Shown here piece by piece: positions 16,811 to 24,992 of a DNA stretch of 58,946 bases. A model generated the notes under the pieces. It was not told the DNA's origin. It did no database searches and saw nothing but the letters and a program-made list of their open reading frames with translations. The position numbers and the translations under genes are program-made. The stretch's first letter is position 1; the number at the start of each line of letters is the position of its first letter. Source of the DNA: Deltaproteobacteria bacterium (GTDB lineage: Bacteria; Myxococcota_A; UBA796; SXON01); contig BJHF01000034.1 in the NCBI GenBank assembly GCA_014191855.1, positions 1 through 58,946 on the forward strand. Reading direction: 5' to 3'.

Positions 16811-18148
16811 ATGTACTGGCTGAAGCCGGATGCCGTGCTGGTGGACGGGGTGGTGAAACCCGGCGTGGGGGTGCTCGTTACCGCTCGCGACGGCACGGGG
16901 CGCATCCTTGAGATCGGTCCGCCACGGGAAAGCGCGGGGATCGACGTGATCGAGCTCCCGCACCGGCTGCTCATGCCCGGGTTCGTGAACGCGCACAGTC
17001 ACGCCTTCCAGCGCGGCTTGCGCGGCTGGGTGCAGCACGGCGAAGGACATGATTCGTTCTGGACCTGGCGGGAACAGATGTACACGCTGGCGTCGCGACT
17101 CTCCCCCGAGGGGGTGGAAGCGATCTCGGCGCTGGCGTTCGCCGAGATGCTTCGGGCCGGGTTCACGTCGGTGGGGGAGTTCCATTACCTCCATCACCAG
17201 CCCGACGGCCGGCCCTACGCGGACCCCGACGAGCTCGCCATGCGAGTGGTGGCCGCGGCAAAGAAAGTCGGGATTCGGATTGTATTGCTGCGTGTGGCCT
17301 ACGCGCGCGCGGGCTTCGGGGCCGAGCCGAACCCGCGGCAGGCCCGGTTCCTGGATGGCTCCCCGGAGGCCGTCATCGCCGCGACGAGCCGGCTCGCGGC
17401 CAAGGGCGTGGATGTCGGCCTCGCCCCGCACAGCGTACGTGCGTGCCCGAAGTCGTGGCTCCGCGCTTTTGCCGAGGTGCCACTTCGGATCCATGCCCAC
17501 GTGGACGAGCAGCAGGGGGAGGTGGATCAGTGCATGGCCGAGCACGGTCGCCGCCCCCTGCAGGTGTTCTTCGAGGCCGGCTTGCTGGGGCCGCGGTTCA
17601 CGGCGGTGCACCTCACCCATCCCGACGATCACGAGCTCGCCATTCTCCACGAGTCGGGCTCCACCGTGTGTGTGTGCCCCACGACGGAGCTCGACCTCGG
17701 CGATGGGTTCTTCCCCGCGTGGAAGGTGAACGCGCCGGTCTGCATCGGCACCGACAGCCACGCGATGATCGATCCGTTTGCCGAGCTACGCGCGATCGAG
17801 CTGCATAGTCGAGCCGTACTCGGCCGTCGTAACGTCACACCGCACCACGGGCCGGACGGCCTTGCGGTCGCCCTGCTCGCGAAGGGGAGCGAGGTTGGAG
17901 CCCGTTCGTTGGGGCTTGACGTCGGACGAATCGCGCCGGGGCTGGGGGCTGATCTCGTAGCCATCGACACGTCGCGAATGGAGTTCGGCGCCTCCCGACT
18001 GCTGCCGGCGCTGGTGTTCAACGGGAGCGCCGCCGCCGTGCGGGACGTTTGGGTGGGCGGGCGCCACGTCGTTCGGGACGGTCGCGTGCCCGGGGGCGAG
18101 GCCGTCGTTGCGGAGGCCGAGCGAGCCATCCGGCGGGCCGCGCTGTAG
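16811..18148 (+). CDS. hutF: Formimidoylglutamate deiminase
   Basis: A 445-residue amidohydrolase-family enzyme whose ATG directly follows the previous stop. Metal-binding motifs are visible: PGFVNAHSHAFQRG (HxH), a conserved His in RIHAHVDEQ, a His in VHLTHPDDHE and an Asp in CIGTDSHAMID. The HSHAFQR block, WTWREQMY and VGEFHYLHHQPDG are characteristic of HutF. HutF converts N-formimino-L-glutamate to N-formylglutamate and ammonia in histidine degradation. No other hut gene is nearby, so the rest of the pathway must be elsewhere. Confidence 0.93.
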   Translation: MYWLKPDAVLVDGVVKPGVGVLVTARDGTGRILEIGPPRESAGIDVIELPHRLLMPGFVNAHSHAFQRGLRGWVQHGEGHDSFWTWREQMYTLASRLSPEGVEAISALAFAEMLRAGFTSVGEFHYLHHQPDGRPYADPDELAMRVVAAAKKVGIRIVLLRVAYARAGFGAEPNPRQARFLDGSPEAVIAATSRLAAKGVDVGLAPHSVRACPKSWLRAFAEVPLRIHAHVDEQQGEVDQCMAEHGRRPLQVFFEAGLLGPRFTAVHLTHPDDHELAILHESGSTVCVCPTTELDLGDGFFPAWKVNAPVCIGTDSHAMIDPFAELRAIELHSRAVLGRRNVTPHHGPDGLAVALLAKGSEVGARSLGLDVGRIAPGLGADLVAIDTSRMEFGASRLLPALVFNGSAAAVRDVWVGGRHVVRDGRVPGGEAVVAEAERAIRRAAL

Positions 18149-18190
18149 GTGCCCTTGCCCGCTTGACACTTCTGTGACATCCTCGCGGGC

Positions 18191-19207
18191 GTGACTCTCC
18201 TGGCCCCTCAAGCCCGATTGTGGATGCATAGGCTGCTGTTTGGCGCAGTCCTGTTTGGGGTGAGTCTCGCGGTTGTCGAGCTCGGGCTGCGCGCCGCTGG
18301 GCGGGGGGTGCGCCACCGGATGGCGACCTTCGTGGACTTCGGGGGAGGGGACGTCGGGCTGCTCCCGTGCGCCGAAGGGCAGGTACTCGTGGCGGACGAT
18401 GTGGTGACTGCGGTCCATACGGATCGCCGGGGGCGGCGCTCCGCCGCGGCCTGTGTCGACAGCGGAAAGGGTGCCGTAATCCTGGGGGATGAGCAAGTTT
18501 TCGGCCTGGGCGTGGAGTTCCAGGACTCCTTCGCTGGCCGGCTCGGCGCGAGAAACGCTGGCGTCCCCGGGTACGGAGTGCTGGATGCGCTGGCTCTCGG
18601 TCGCCTCGCGTTTACGGTGGAAGGGGTTTCCACCGTGGTGGTTGTCGTTGATCAGGCGAACGACTGGGTGGACGGCTCGACGCGGATCGGGGAACGTAAC
18701 GAGGTTCGTTCAGGGTTTCTGCTCGAGAGCGGCTGGCGCGAGCGCCCCGGGGCGTGGGCGTGGTCACCGCCTTTCTCTCGCAGCGCGCTGGCGTACACCT
18801 TCGCTCAACGTTTCTCGGTGGAGGTGCCGCCCGACACTCCGATCTGGGTGCGCGATCCAGCCTCGCTCGCGCCGCTTGCAAGCACATTCGGTACGGAAAT
18901 CGTGGCGTTTGCGAGGCTGCGCCCGGAGCTGCACGTCGTACCCGTGTGGTTGCCCGCCGACCTGGCGACCAGCGAGGCCCGAGCCGTCGTGAGCCCGCTG
19001 GCGCCTCGCGAAGCTATCGCCGAGCTCCGCCCCTGGGAAGACACGACGCTTCGGGACGAGCTCGCCGCGGCCGTCGCGCCCTTGCCGCTGGTTGACCTCA
19101 CGGATGCCCTGCGCGATCCTGCGAGCTTCCTCCCTGGGGCGCCACAGCTCTCACCGGTGGGTCATGCAGCGGTCGCGAGACAGCTCTCCGCAGTTCTGGC
19201 CCGTTGA
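18191..19207 (+). CDS. SGNH/GDSL-hydrolase-like membrane-anchored protein, catalytic residues missing
   Basis: A 338-residue protein with a GTG start and an N-terminal membrane helix (about 13-33). The body follows the SGNH pattern: GDEQVFGLGV (block I), then RNAGVPGYGVLDALALGRL, and a C-terminal SPVGHAAVA. The block I nucleophile Ser is replaced by Glu (GDS to GDE), and the usual DxxH before the terminal helix reads APQLSPVGH, without the Asp/His pair. It may be a non-enzymatic relative or use another residue. The 3' end converges with argE 5 bp away. Confidence 0.75.
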   Translation: MTLLAPQARLWMHRLLFGAVLFGVSLAVVELGLRAAGRGVRHRMATFVDFGGGDVGLLPCAEGQVLVADDVVTAVHTDRRGRRSAAACVDSGKGAVILGDEQVFGLGVEFQDSFAGRLGARNAGVPGYGVLDALALGRLAFTVEGVSTVVVVVDQANDWVDGSTRIGERNEVRSGFLLESGWRERPGAWAWSPPFSRSALAYTFAQRFSVEVPPDTPIWVRDPASLAPLASTFGTEIVAFARLRPELHVVPVWLPADLATSEARAVVSPLAPREAIAELRPWEDTTLRDELAAAVAPLPLVDLTDALRDPASFLPGAPQLSPVGHAAVARQLSAVLAR

Positions 19208-19212
19208 ACGCC

Positions 19213-20313
19213 CTATCCGCAGCACCGCGCGGCGATCTCCGCCACCACACCCACCGCGCGATTCAGCTCCCCGACGTCGATGTACTCGTCGGCCATGTGC
19301 GCCACATCGATGCTGCCCGGTCCGAAAACCAGGGGGGACATGCCCAATTCGGAGAGGTTGCCGCCGTCGGTGGCGAAGCTCACCGCCCCGGCGCCGGGCG
19401 CGCTGGCGTGGTTGGCCAGAATGGCCTGCAGGGCGGTGCCCTCCGGCGTGAGCATGGCGGGCGTTACCCGCAGCCGCTCCACGGTTCCCCACGCCGCGAC
19501 GCGGGCGCGAAGCTCGGCCACGAGATCATCCTCATTCATCCCCGGTAGCGGCCGGAAGCCGACGTCGATGACGCAGTGATCGGGGACGATGTTGATCGCC
19601 GCCCCTCCGTGGATCGTCGCGGTGTTGAGCACCACAAACGGGCGGTCCAGCATGTCGGCGAATCGAATGTTTCGTCGCCAGTCATCGGCGAGCAGATCCA
19701 GCGCTTCGACCACCCGGGCCGCCTTGCGGATCGCGTTCTCTCCGAGGTCCGGCTTGCTGGAGTGGGCCGCGCGCCCCACGCAGGTGATGCGAACCGCCGT
19801 GTGGCCGGGGTGCATGCGCTGAATTCGAAAAGCGGTCGGCTCGCCGATGAGGCAGGCCCGGGGGAGGGCGCGCCCGGCCAGTTTTGCCACCAGATCGCGC
19901 GATCCCAGGCAGCCCACCTCTTCGTCGCACGTCCACACCAGCACGAGCTCCCGCTCTAGCGCCGGAAGCAGGGGCAAGGCTTCAAGCGTGGCGGCAATGA
20001 AGCCCTTCATGTCCGCGGTGCCGCGCCCGACGAGGCGGCTGCCGCGCTCGGTGAGGCAAAACGGGTCGCTCGTCCAGGGTTGTCCTTCGACCGGCACCAC
20101 GTCCATGTGGCCGCTCAGCACCAACCCGTCCGTTCCGACGGGGCCCTTGCTGCACACGAGGTTCAGCTTGCCCTCCCCGGGGGATACGAATCGTTCAACG
20201 CGGAATCCGGCGGCCTCGCACCGCTCTGCCACAAACGCCGCCAGCTCCACGACCGGGCGGCTCGAAACCGTGGGGCAGGCAACCAAACGAGCGAGCGTGT
20301 CGACGACGGCCAT
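19213..20313 (-). CDS. argE: Acetylornithine deacetylase (M20 family)
   Basis: A 366-residue zinc-dependent amidohydrolase. M20 landmarks are present: SGHMDVVP (metal His and Asp), GRGTADMKGF (bridging Asp), TCDEEVGCLGS (catalytic Glu and metal Glu), GEPT, and the C-terminal AHMADEYID (metal His). GRAAHSSKPDLGENA marks the dimerisation domain. The pattern best fits ArgE, which releases ornithine from N-acetylornithine in arginine synthesis; a related M20 deacylase cannot be excluded. The ATG is at the end of the ORF and no other arg gene is nearby. Confidence 0.88.
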   Translation of the reverse strand: MAVVDTLARLVACPTVSSRPVVELAAFVAERCEAAGFRVERFVSPGEGKLNLVCSKGPVGTDGLVLSGHMDVVPVEGQPWTSDPFCLTERGSRLVGRGTADMKGFIAATLEALPLLPALERELVLVWTCDEEVGCLGSRDLVAKLAGRALPRACLIGEPTAFRIQRMHPGHTAVRITCVGRAAHSSKPDLGENAIRKAARVVEALDLLADDWRRNIRFADMLDRPFVVLNTATIHGGAAINIVPDHCVIDVGFRPLPGMNEDDLVAELRARVAAWGTVERLRVTPAMLTPEGTALQAILANHASAPGAGAVSFATDGGNLSELGMSPLVFGPGSIDVAHMADEYIDVGELNRAVGVVAEIAARCCG

Positions 20314-20328
20314 GGCGCCCCCTATCGC

Positions 20329-21204
20329 CTACCGCCGCGGCGCGCGCCGCTTCCCCGTTTCAACAGGCTTCTCGGCGTGTTCTGGCGCCCGCTCGTGCTC
20401 AACGGGCACCACGCTCACCTCGCGCACCGCCGGCGCAGGCCCCTCCACCTCCGCAGCGGGGCGGCGCGCCATGTCGGCCGCCGCGGCTGGCTCCTGCAGC
20501 CTGCGGCTTCGGGGCGCGCCGTCCTTTGGCTTCTTGTCCTCGTCTTCGTCCACCTCCGACTCCCACCAAACGCCGGCGTGCCGCGCGTTCGCGATCTGGC
20601 CCACGTTGTCCGCTGCCTGGCCCACGTTCTCGATCCGCGCGGCGAGCTGAAACAGCTCCGGCGCGCTCCTGGGTGTGCATCCCTCTCCGTCGCGCACCTC
20701 AGCGAGCGCTGCCGTGGCGATCGGGGAGGTTGGAGCTTCAGCCGGCAGTTTTACCTGGCGCGGCACCGCCTTTCGGTGGGTTCGCTCGCTCTCCCCCGCC
20801 TGCTTCATGAGATCGGCGCCTCGGCCGAGATCCCCGGCACAGATCGCGTCGGCCGCCTGGCGAAACAGCTTGGCGGGGGCGGCCCAACGCGTCGGTTCGG
20901 GCATCGTAATACCGCGTTCCCCGCGGCGGAGTCGGCGCCACCACGGCCCGCGCTCGTGTAGCGCTTTGAGCTCGGCCTGCTGCGCGAGCGCGATGGCCTG
21001 GAGCCGCTCCTGCACGACGGCGAGCAGCAGATCCCGGAGCTGGTCGTTCTGCGCGAGTTTTCCGGCCAGCGCCTCGTTCCCGAGGGCGCGCCCCAAACGC
21101 CGGAGCTGCTCGACGTTCGCATCGGCGAGGAGCCTGCGAACGTCCCCGCGGAGGGTTTGACTGACCCGATCCGTCGCGGTCGCGTTCGTGCGCTGCCGAG
21201 CCAC
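20329..21204 (-). CDS. Hypothetical protein next to the injection-system locus
   Basis: A 291-residue protein with a GTG start, not recognised. The N-terminal half is helical and charged (DVRRLLADANVEQLRRLGRAL, residues trimmed by prediction only), with a WWRRLRRGERG basic patch. The C-terminal 90 residues are low-complexity, acidic then Pro/Ala/Arg-rich, and probably disordered. It has no signal peptide. It is divergent from the contractile injection cluster with only about 60 bp between the start codons, so a shared control region is likely. A role in that system is possible but not shown. Confidence 0.65.
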   Translation of the reverse strand: MARQRTNATATDRVSQTLRGDVRRLLADANVEQLRRLGRALGNEALAGKLAQNDQLRDLLLAVVQERLQAIALAQQAELKALHERGPWWRRLRRGERGITMPEPTRWAAPAKLFRQAADAICAGDLGRGADLMKQAGESERTHRKAVPRQVKLPAEAPTSPIATAALAEVRDGEGCTPRSAPELFQLAARIENVGQAADNVGQIANARHAGVWWESEVDEDEDKKPKDGAPRSRRLQEPAAAADMARRPAAEVEGPAPAVREVSVVPVEHERAPEHAEKPVETGKRRAPRR

Positions 21205-21267
21205 AAGATCAGGTATCCGACGCTACGGCCTCACGCGGCGCGTAGCGGTGCGATACTTTCCCTGCGG

Positions 21268-21711
21268 ATGCGCTTCGACCCCCGTCGCCGCCTCGATCGC
21301 CGCGTGCCGGGAGCCGACGTGCATCCGGGCGAGGTGTTCAGGTTGCACCTCGATGAGGAGCGGGGGGCGCGCCCCGATCCGGTGCCCGCCCGGGACACCA
21401 TGACGGTGCGCACCGCGGAGGTGCGCCCCTCGCGCCGGCTCGCCCAGGTCGGCCCCTATGCGCCGCAGTTGATTCGGTTGATCCGCACCCCCTACGCGAT
21501 GTCAGGGGTGCGAGGGCAGCGGCAGGTGGTGAACGCGCCCGCGCAGTCGGATGAACCGCGGCCGAAGTTCGGCGATGCGTTGCGCGCCGCGGCCGCCGAC
21601 TGGCCGGAGGTCGGATCGCCTTCGCCGGTGCAGGCCCGCCCCCGCGCCTTCGCGGTGCGTCCGCTCTCCCCCGAACCGTTGCCGCCGCTCGCCGCCAAGG
21701 AGCCGCGGTGA
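21268..21711 (+). CDS. Hypothetical basic, Pro-rich protein, first gene of the injection-system block
   Basis: A 147-residue protein starting at an ATG; longer in-frame versions overlap the divergent gene. It is Arg/Pro-rich with no recognised domain, and the tail (about 90-147) is Pro/Ala-rich and probably disordered. Its stop overlaps the next gene (DUF4255) by 4 nt, so it belongs to the same operon. It could be a structural adaptor or assembly factor of the contractile system; this is inference from position. Confidence 0.6.
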   Translation: MRFDPRRRLDRRVPGADVHPGEVFRLHLDEERGARPDPVPARDTMTVRTAEVRPSRRLAQVGPYAPQLIRLIRTPYAMSGVRGQRQVVNAPAQSDEPRPKFGDALRAAAADWPEVGSPSPVQARPRAFAVRPLSPEPLPPLAAKEPR

Positions 21712-22586
21712 CGCCCCCCGAACGCGCCGCGATCCTCGCTGCTGCCGGTCCCGCCTCGGGAAAGAACATCATCGGTGAAACGACGGAGTCTCTGCACAAA
21801 TTTCTGGTCGACGGCTACAACCTCGGCGGCCAGCCCCCGCGCCTCGAAGAAGACCTGAAGTTTGTGCCGAAAGACCGGGAAGAGGTGATTTACATCTACA
21901 TGTACCGTTTGGCTCAGAACCAGACGATGCTCAACTCGAAGCGCCATCGGCAGGCGCCCGTATTCACCAAGACTGACGCCGAACAAGGCGAAGTCTACTA
22001 CCACCGTCCGCCGCTTTTGCTCGACCTGTACTACCTCGTGGCGGTGCACAGTAAGTTTCGGAGCGACGCCGAGCGGCTGATGGGCTGGTTGCTGGTGCGC
22101 CTCAACGAGGCCACCCACCTGATCCACCGCCCGCGCCGCTTCGCGCTTCCCGACGGCCGCGAGGTAGATAGTCTGGGTAGAACCTATGATGTGGCGAACT
22201 TCTCTGCGCCAGCGCCAGATGCGACGGAGGACGACAAGCCGGCCGATGACGGGCTGCTCGTCGAGAAGGTGTCGCTTGCGTTGACGGACGACCTCACGGT
22301 TGGCGATGCCATCAATCTGTTCACGTTGCACGAAGCTCCGTACCGTCCCTTCTTGACGTACCGGGCCCGAGTGGCGTTAGATGGACCGCTCTACAAGAGT
22401 GCGGGCGGCTCAACCGTTCGCATGGGCCGGCTCGAGCCCGTTTCGCCTCCGGCGGACGGTCCCGGGCAGTCCCGAAACGGGCGTATCCGTCCTGGAATGC
22501 CTTTGCCCAAGCCGCGGTCGCCCCCTGGTCCGCCCCCCCACTTCGTCCGCAAGATCGCGGATACTGACTCAGACTCGGAGGACTGA
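21708..22586 (+). CDS. DUF4255 (Pvc16/Afp16-like) tail-terminator/cap protein
   Basis: A 292-residue protein with a GTG start overlapping the previous stop by 4 nt. The DUF4255 core is visible: YIYMYRLAQNQTMLNS, RPPLLLDLYYLVAVHS and AERLMGWLLVRLNEA. Pvc16-type proteins cap the distal end of sheath and tube in extracellular contractile injection systems. The last 60 residues are Pro/Gly-rich and acidic, probably disordered, and longer than in many homologues. It is directly followed by the sheath gene, the usual order in such clusters. Confidence 0.87.
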   Translation: MTPPERAAILAAAGPASGKNIIGETTESLHKFLVDGYNLGGQPPRLEEDLKFVPKDREEVIYIYMYRLAQNQTMLNSKRHRQAPVFTKTDAEQGEVYYHRPPLLLDLYYLVAVHSKFRSDAERLMGWLLVRLNEATHLIHRPRRFALPDGREVDSLGRTYDVANFSAPAPDATEDDKPADDGLLVEKVSLALTDDLTVGDAINLFTLHEAPYRPFLTYRARVALDGPLYKSAGGSTVRMGRLEPVSPPADGPGQSRNGRIRPGMPLPKPRSPPGPPPHFVRKIADTDSDSED

Positions 22587-22592
22587 AGAAGC

Positions 22593-24392
22593 ATGGATTA
22601 TCATACCCCAGGCGTATATATTCGCGAAGTCGACAGCGGCGCCAAGCCGATCGCGTCGGTCTCCACCAGCATCCCGGGCTTCCTCGGGCTGTTCCACTTC
22701 AAGCCGCCGATCGACGCCACGGCGGTAACCGGCTCCAACGGCAAGAAGCTGCTCAAGGGCAAGGTGCCCCCGCAGCTCATCGACGAGAAGGGCCAGGTGA
22801 AGGGGGATGCGGCGGAGGCCACCACCGCGCTCACGCAGTCCATGCGCCTCGACCGCAAGGCGGTTCGCGACGTCAAGAAGTACTTCGAGCTCTTCGGCGC
22901 CGCGAAGGCGGGCCCCACCGCGCCGAAGTTCGAAGCGGGGACCAAGGGCAAGGTGAAGGTGACCTGGCAGGAGAAGACCATCGAGATCGCCGAAGTCACC
23001 ATGTCCGTAGAGGGCAAGGTGGTGAGCGATGCCGACGATGCCGTCGAGAAGCTCCTCAACAGCCTGCATGAGACGTTCCCGCTGGACAAGGCGCAGCCGA
23101 AGACGGCCTCCGATGTGCTCGGTGCGTACGGCTACGAAGTGAAGGGGACCGCCGGGTCCGCCATGCGCAGCGAGTACTCCGTGCCCCCGGTGGCGATCAC
23201 CAACAAGGCCGAGTTCTTCCGCTGGCTCCAGAGCTACTTCGCGCAGTACCTCATCGAAACCCGCCCGGTCGAAGACCTCGTGGGCAAGACCTTCACCAAC
23301 GCAGACGACGCGGCGGATGCGGTCTACGAAGCGCTGAACACCGACGACGCGCTGAAGTCCGAGTTCCGCGACTGGCTCAGCCAGCCCACGGCCTTCAACT
23401 TCGTGGCGGGCGTGAACGGCTTCTTCGATAACGGCGGCGGCAAGTGCTACGTGTACCTCATGGGCACCCAGGACACTGAGTGTTCGGTTCGTGAAAACCA
23501 GGCCGACAAGCTCGGGCTCTACGCCTTCGACGACGTGGATGACATCGCGCTGATGGCCGCTCCGGGCTGCACCCCCACCCAGCAGAAGGAGATGCTTGAG
23601 CTGTGCGAGGTCCGCAAGGATCGGTTCGCGATCATGGACGGTCCGATCATCTCGGACGGGAACATGGACATCCCGGCCAGCAACAAGGGCTACGGGGCGC
23701 TGTACGTACCCTGGGTCAAGGTCACCAAGCCGAGCTGGTTCACGGGCAACCAGGAGCACATCAAGATCGCGGGGCCGAACCGGCGCAAGCTGGTCAAGAC
23801 CGAGCGCAACGAGCTCTTCGTGCCGCCAAGCGGCCACATGTGCGGGTTGATCGCCCGTGTTGACGGCGAGCGCGGCGTGCACAAGGCGCCGGCGAACGAG
23901 ATCCTCATGGGGATCACCGGCCTGAGCCAGAACATCAACCGTCTGGAGCAGGGCCAGTACAACGATCGCGGCATCAACGTCGTTCGCATCTTCAAGGATC
24001 GCGGCATCCGCGTGTGGGGCGCCCGCACCCTCGGCACCGCTTCCGACCCGTCCTGGAAGTACATCAACGTGCGCCGGTTGTTCATCATGGTCGAGCAGTC
24101 GATCATGCTCGGCAGCCAGTGGGCGGTGTTCGAGCCGAACGATCACACGCTGTGGAAGAAGATCACCCGGGATCTCCGTGCGTACCTCATGCGCGTGTGG
24201 CGTTCCGGTGCGCTCTTCGGCACGACCGCCGAAGAGGCGTTCTACGTCAAGTGTGACGATGAGACGAACCCCCGTTACTTGATCGACGCCGGTCAGGTGA
24301 ACATCCAGATCGGGATCTGTCCGGTGAAGCCGGCGGAGTTCGTGATCTTCAGCATCGGCCAGTGGGACGGCGGCGCTCTCATCGAAGAGTAG
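22593..24392 (+). CDS. Contractile tail sheath protein 1
   Basis: A 599-residue sheath subunit with the standard N-terminus YHTPGVYIREVDSGAKP followed by IPGFLGLF. The conserved C-terminal sheath domain reads GIRVWGARTLGTASDPSWKY, then INVRRLFIMVEQSI, WAVFEPNDHTLW and NIQIGICPVKPAEFV. The region at about 40-270 is an extra surface domain. Sheath contraction drives the tube out of the particle. An upstream SD (GGAGG at 22577-22581) and a downstream hairpin at 24407 suggest the gene is expressed at a level separate from the following genes. Confidence 0.95.
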   Translation: MDYHTPGVYIREVDSGAKPIASVSTSIPGFLGLFHFKPPIDATAVTGSNGKKLLKGKVPPQLIDEKGQVKGDAAEATTALTQSMRLDRKAVRDVKKYFELFGAAKAGPTAPKFEAGTKGKVKVTWQEKTIEIAEVTMSVEGKVVSDADDAVEKLLNSLHETFPLDKAQPKTASDVLGAYGYEVKGTAGSAMRSEYSVPPVAITNKAEFFRWLQSYFAQYLIETRPVEDLVGKTFTNADDAADAVYEALNTDDALKSEFRDWLSQPTAFNFVAGVNGFFDNGGGKCYVYLMGTQDTECSVRENQADKLGLYAFDDVDDIALMAAPGCTPTQQKEMLELCEVRKDRFAIMDGPIISDGNMDIPASNKGYGALYVPWVKVTKPSWFTGNQEHIKIAGPNRRKLVKTERNELFVPPSGHMCGLIARVDGERGVHKAPANEILMGITGLSQNINRLEQGQYNDRGINVVRIFKDRGIRVWGARTLGTASDPSWKYINVRRLFIMVEQSIMLGSQWAVFEPNDHTLWKKITRDLRAYLMRVWRSGALFGTTAEEAFYVKCDDETNPRYLIDAGQVNIQIGICPVKPAEFVIFSIGQWDGGALIEE

Positions 24393-24406
24393 TCGCGAGT
24401 TGGAAC

Positions 24407-24440
24407 GCCGGGGTGGCGCCTTGCCGCCCCGGCTCTCTTT
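24407..24440 (+). terminator. Stem-loop after the sheath gene (attenuator or terminator)
   Basis: An 11-bp stem, GCCGGGGTGGC with GCCGCCCCGGC (one G-T pair), with a 5-nt loop GCCTT, followed by TCTCTTT. It lies 14 bp after the sheath stop and just before the SD of the next gene. A high-GC hairpin plus pyrimidine tract fits a leaky intrinsic terminator or an mRNA-stabilising element that raises sheath expression over downstream genes. Confidence 0.6.
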
Positions 24441-24456
24441 CAGGCAGGAGTGACGC

Positions 24457-24828
24457 GTGGCAGCCGATTTCAAGACCGAGTACGAGTTCATCCTTCCGCG
24501 TGGCTTCGTCGACAAAGACGGGGTGCTTCACCGGGAAGGCGTGATGCGCCTCGCGAACGCGAAGGACGAGATCACGCCGCTCACGGACATGCGCGTACAG
24601 CGCAACCGCGCCTACCTGATCATCGTGCTGCTCTCACGCGTCGTTACCCGTTTGGGCACCTTGAACGAGGTGAATACGGGCGTCATGGAAAATTTGTTCG
24701 CCGGTGACCTGCGCTTCCTCGAAGAGATGTACAACCGCATCAACGAGGACGAGTCCACCATCACGGTTTCGTGCCCCGAATGCGGCGCGAAGTTCGAGAA
24801 GGAGTTCGGGCGCCTGGGGGAATCGTAA
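24457..24828 (+). CDS. Small tail-assembly protein with single CxxC motif
   Basis: A 123-residue protein with a GTG start 6 nt after AGGAG. It resembles the small phage-tail/eCIS proteins placed after the sheath: EYEFILPRGFVDKDG, a central helix region (AYLIIVLLSRVVTRLG) and a C-terminal VSCPECGAKFEKE. Only one CxxC pair is visible, so a metal site would need dimerisation or other ligands. A role as tail assembly factor is inferred from context. Confidence 0.75.
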   Translation: MAADFKTEYEFILPRGFVDKDGVLHREGVMRLANAKDEITPLTDMRVQRNRAYLIIVLLSRVVTRLGTLNEVNTGVMENLFAGDLRFLEEMYNRINEDESTITVSCPECGAKFEKEFGRLGES

Positions 24829-24983
24829 GCTACCCCTTGGAGAACATCTTCAAGGAGGTAGCTTTCATCGCATACCACTTCCACTGGGCGAAAGACACGG
24901 TCTTCGAGCTGTCGCACAAGGAGCGTCACGCCTGGGTGAAAGAGATCTCGACGATCAACGAGAAGATCAACGCCCCCCGGTAA
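24780..24983 (+). CDS. DUF6760-like small eCIS protein
   Basis: The conserved part reads YPLENIFKEVAFIAYHFHW, then ELSHKERHAWVKEISTIN, which matches the short DUF6760-type protein found in eCIS loci between sheath genes. The true start is unclear. The conserved block begins at about 24825 with GTA, with an upstream ATG at 24780 and GTG at 24771, both inside the previous gene, and a TTG at 24837 inside the block. I chose the ATG. The stop is 9 nt before the second sheath gene. Function is unknown. Confidence 0.72.
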   Translation: MRREVREGVRAPGGIVSYPLENIFKEVAFIAYHFHWAKDTVFELSHKERHAWVKEISTINEKINAPR

Positions 24984-24992
24984 GACTCTGCG

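Noticed and set aside
18163..18186. TTGACA-like -35 box between hutF and the SGNH gene
   Set aside because: No acceptable -10 element at 16-18 bp; a chance match is likely in a short gap.
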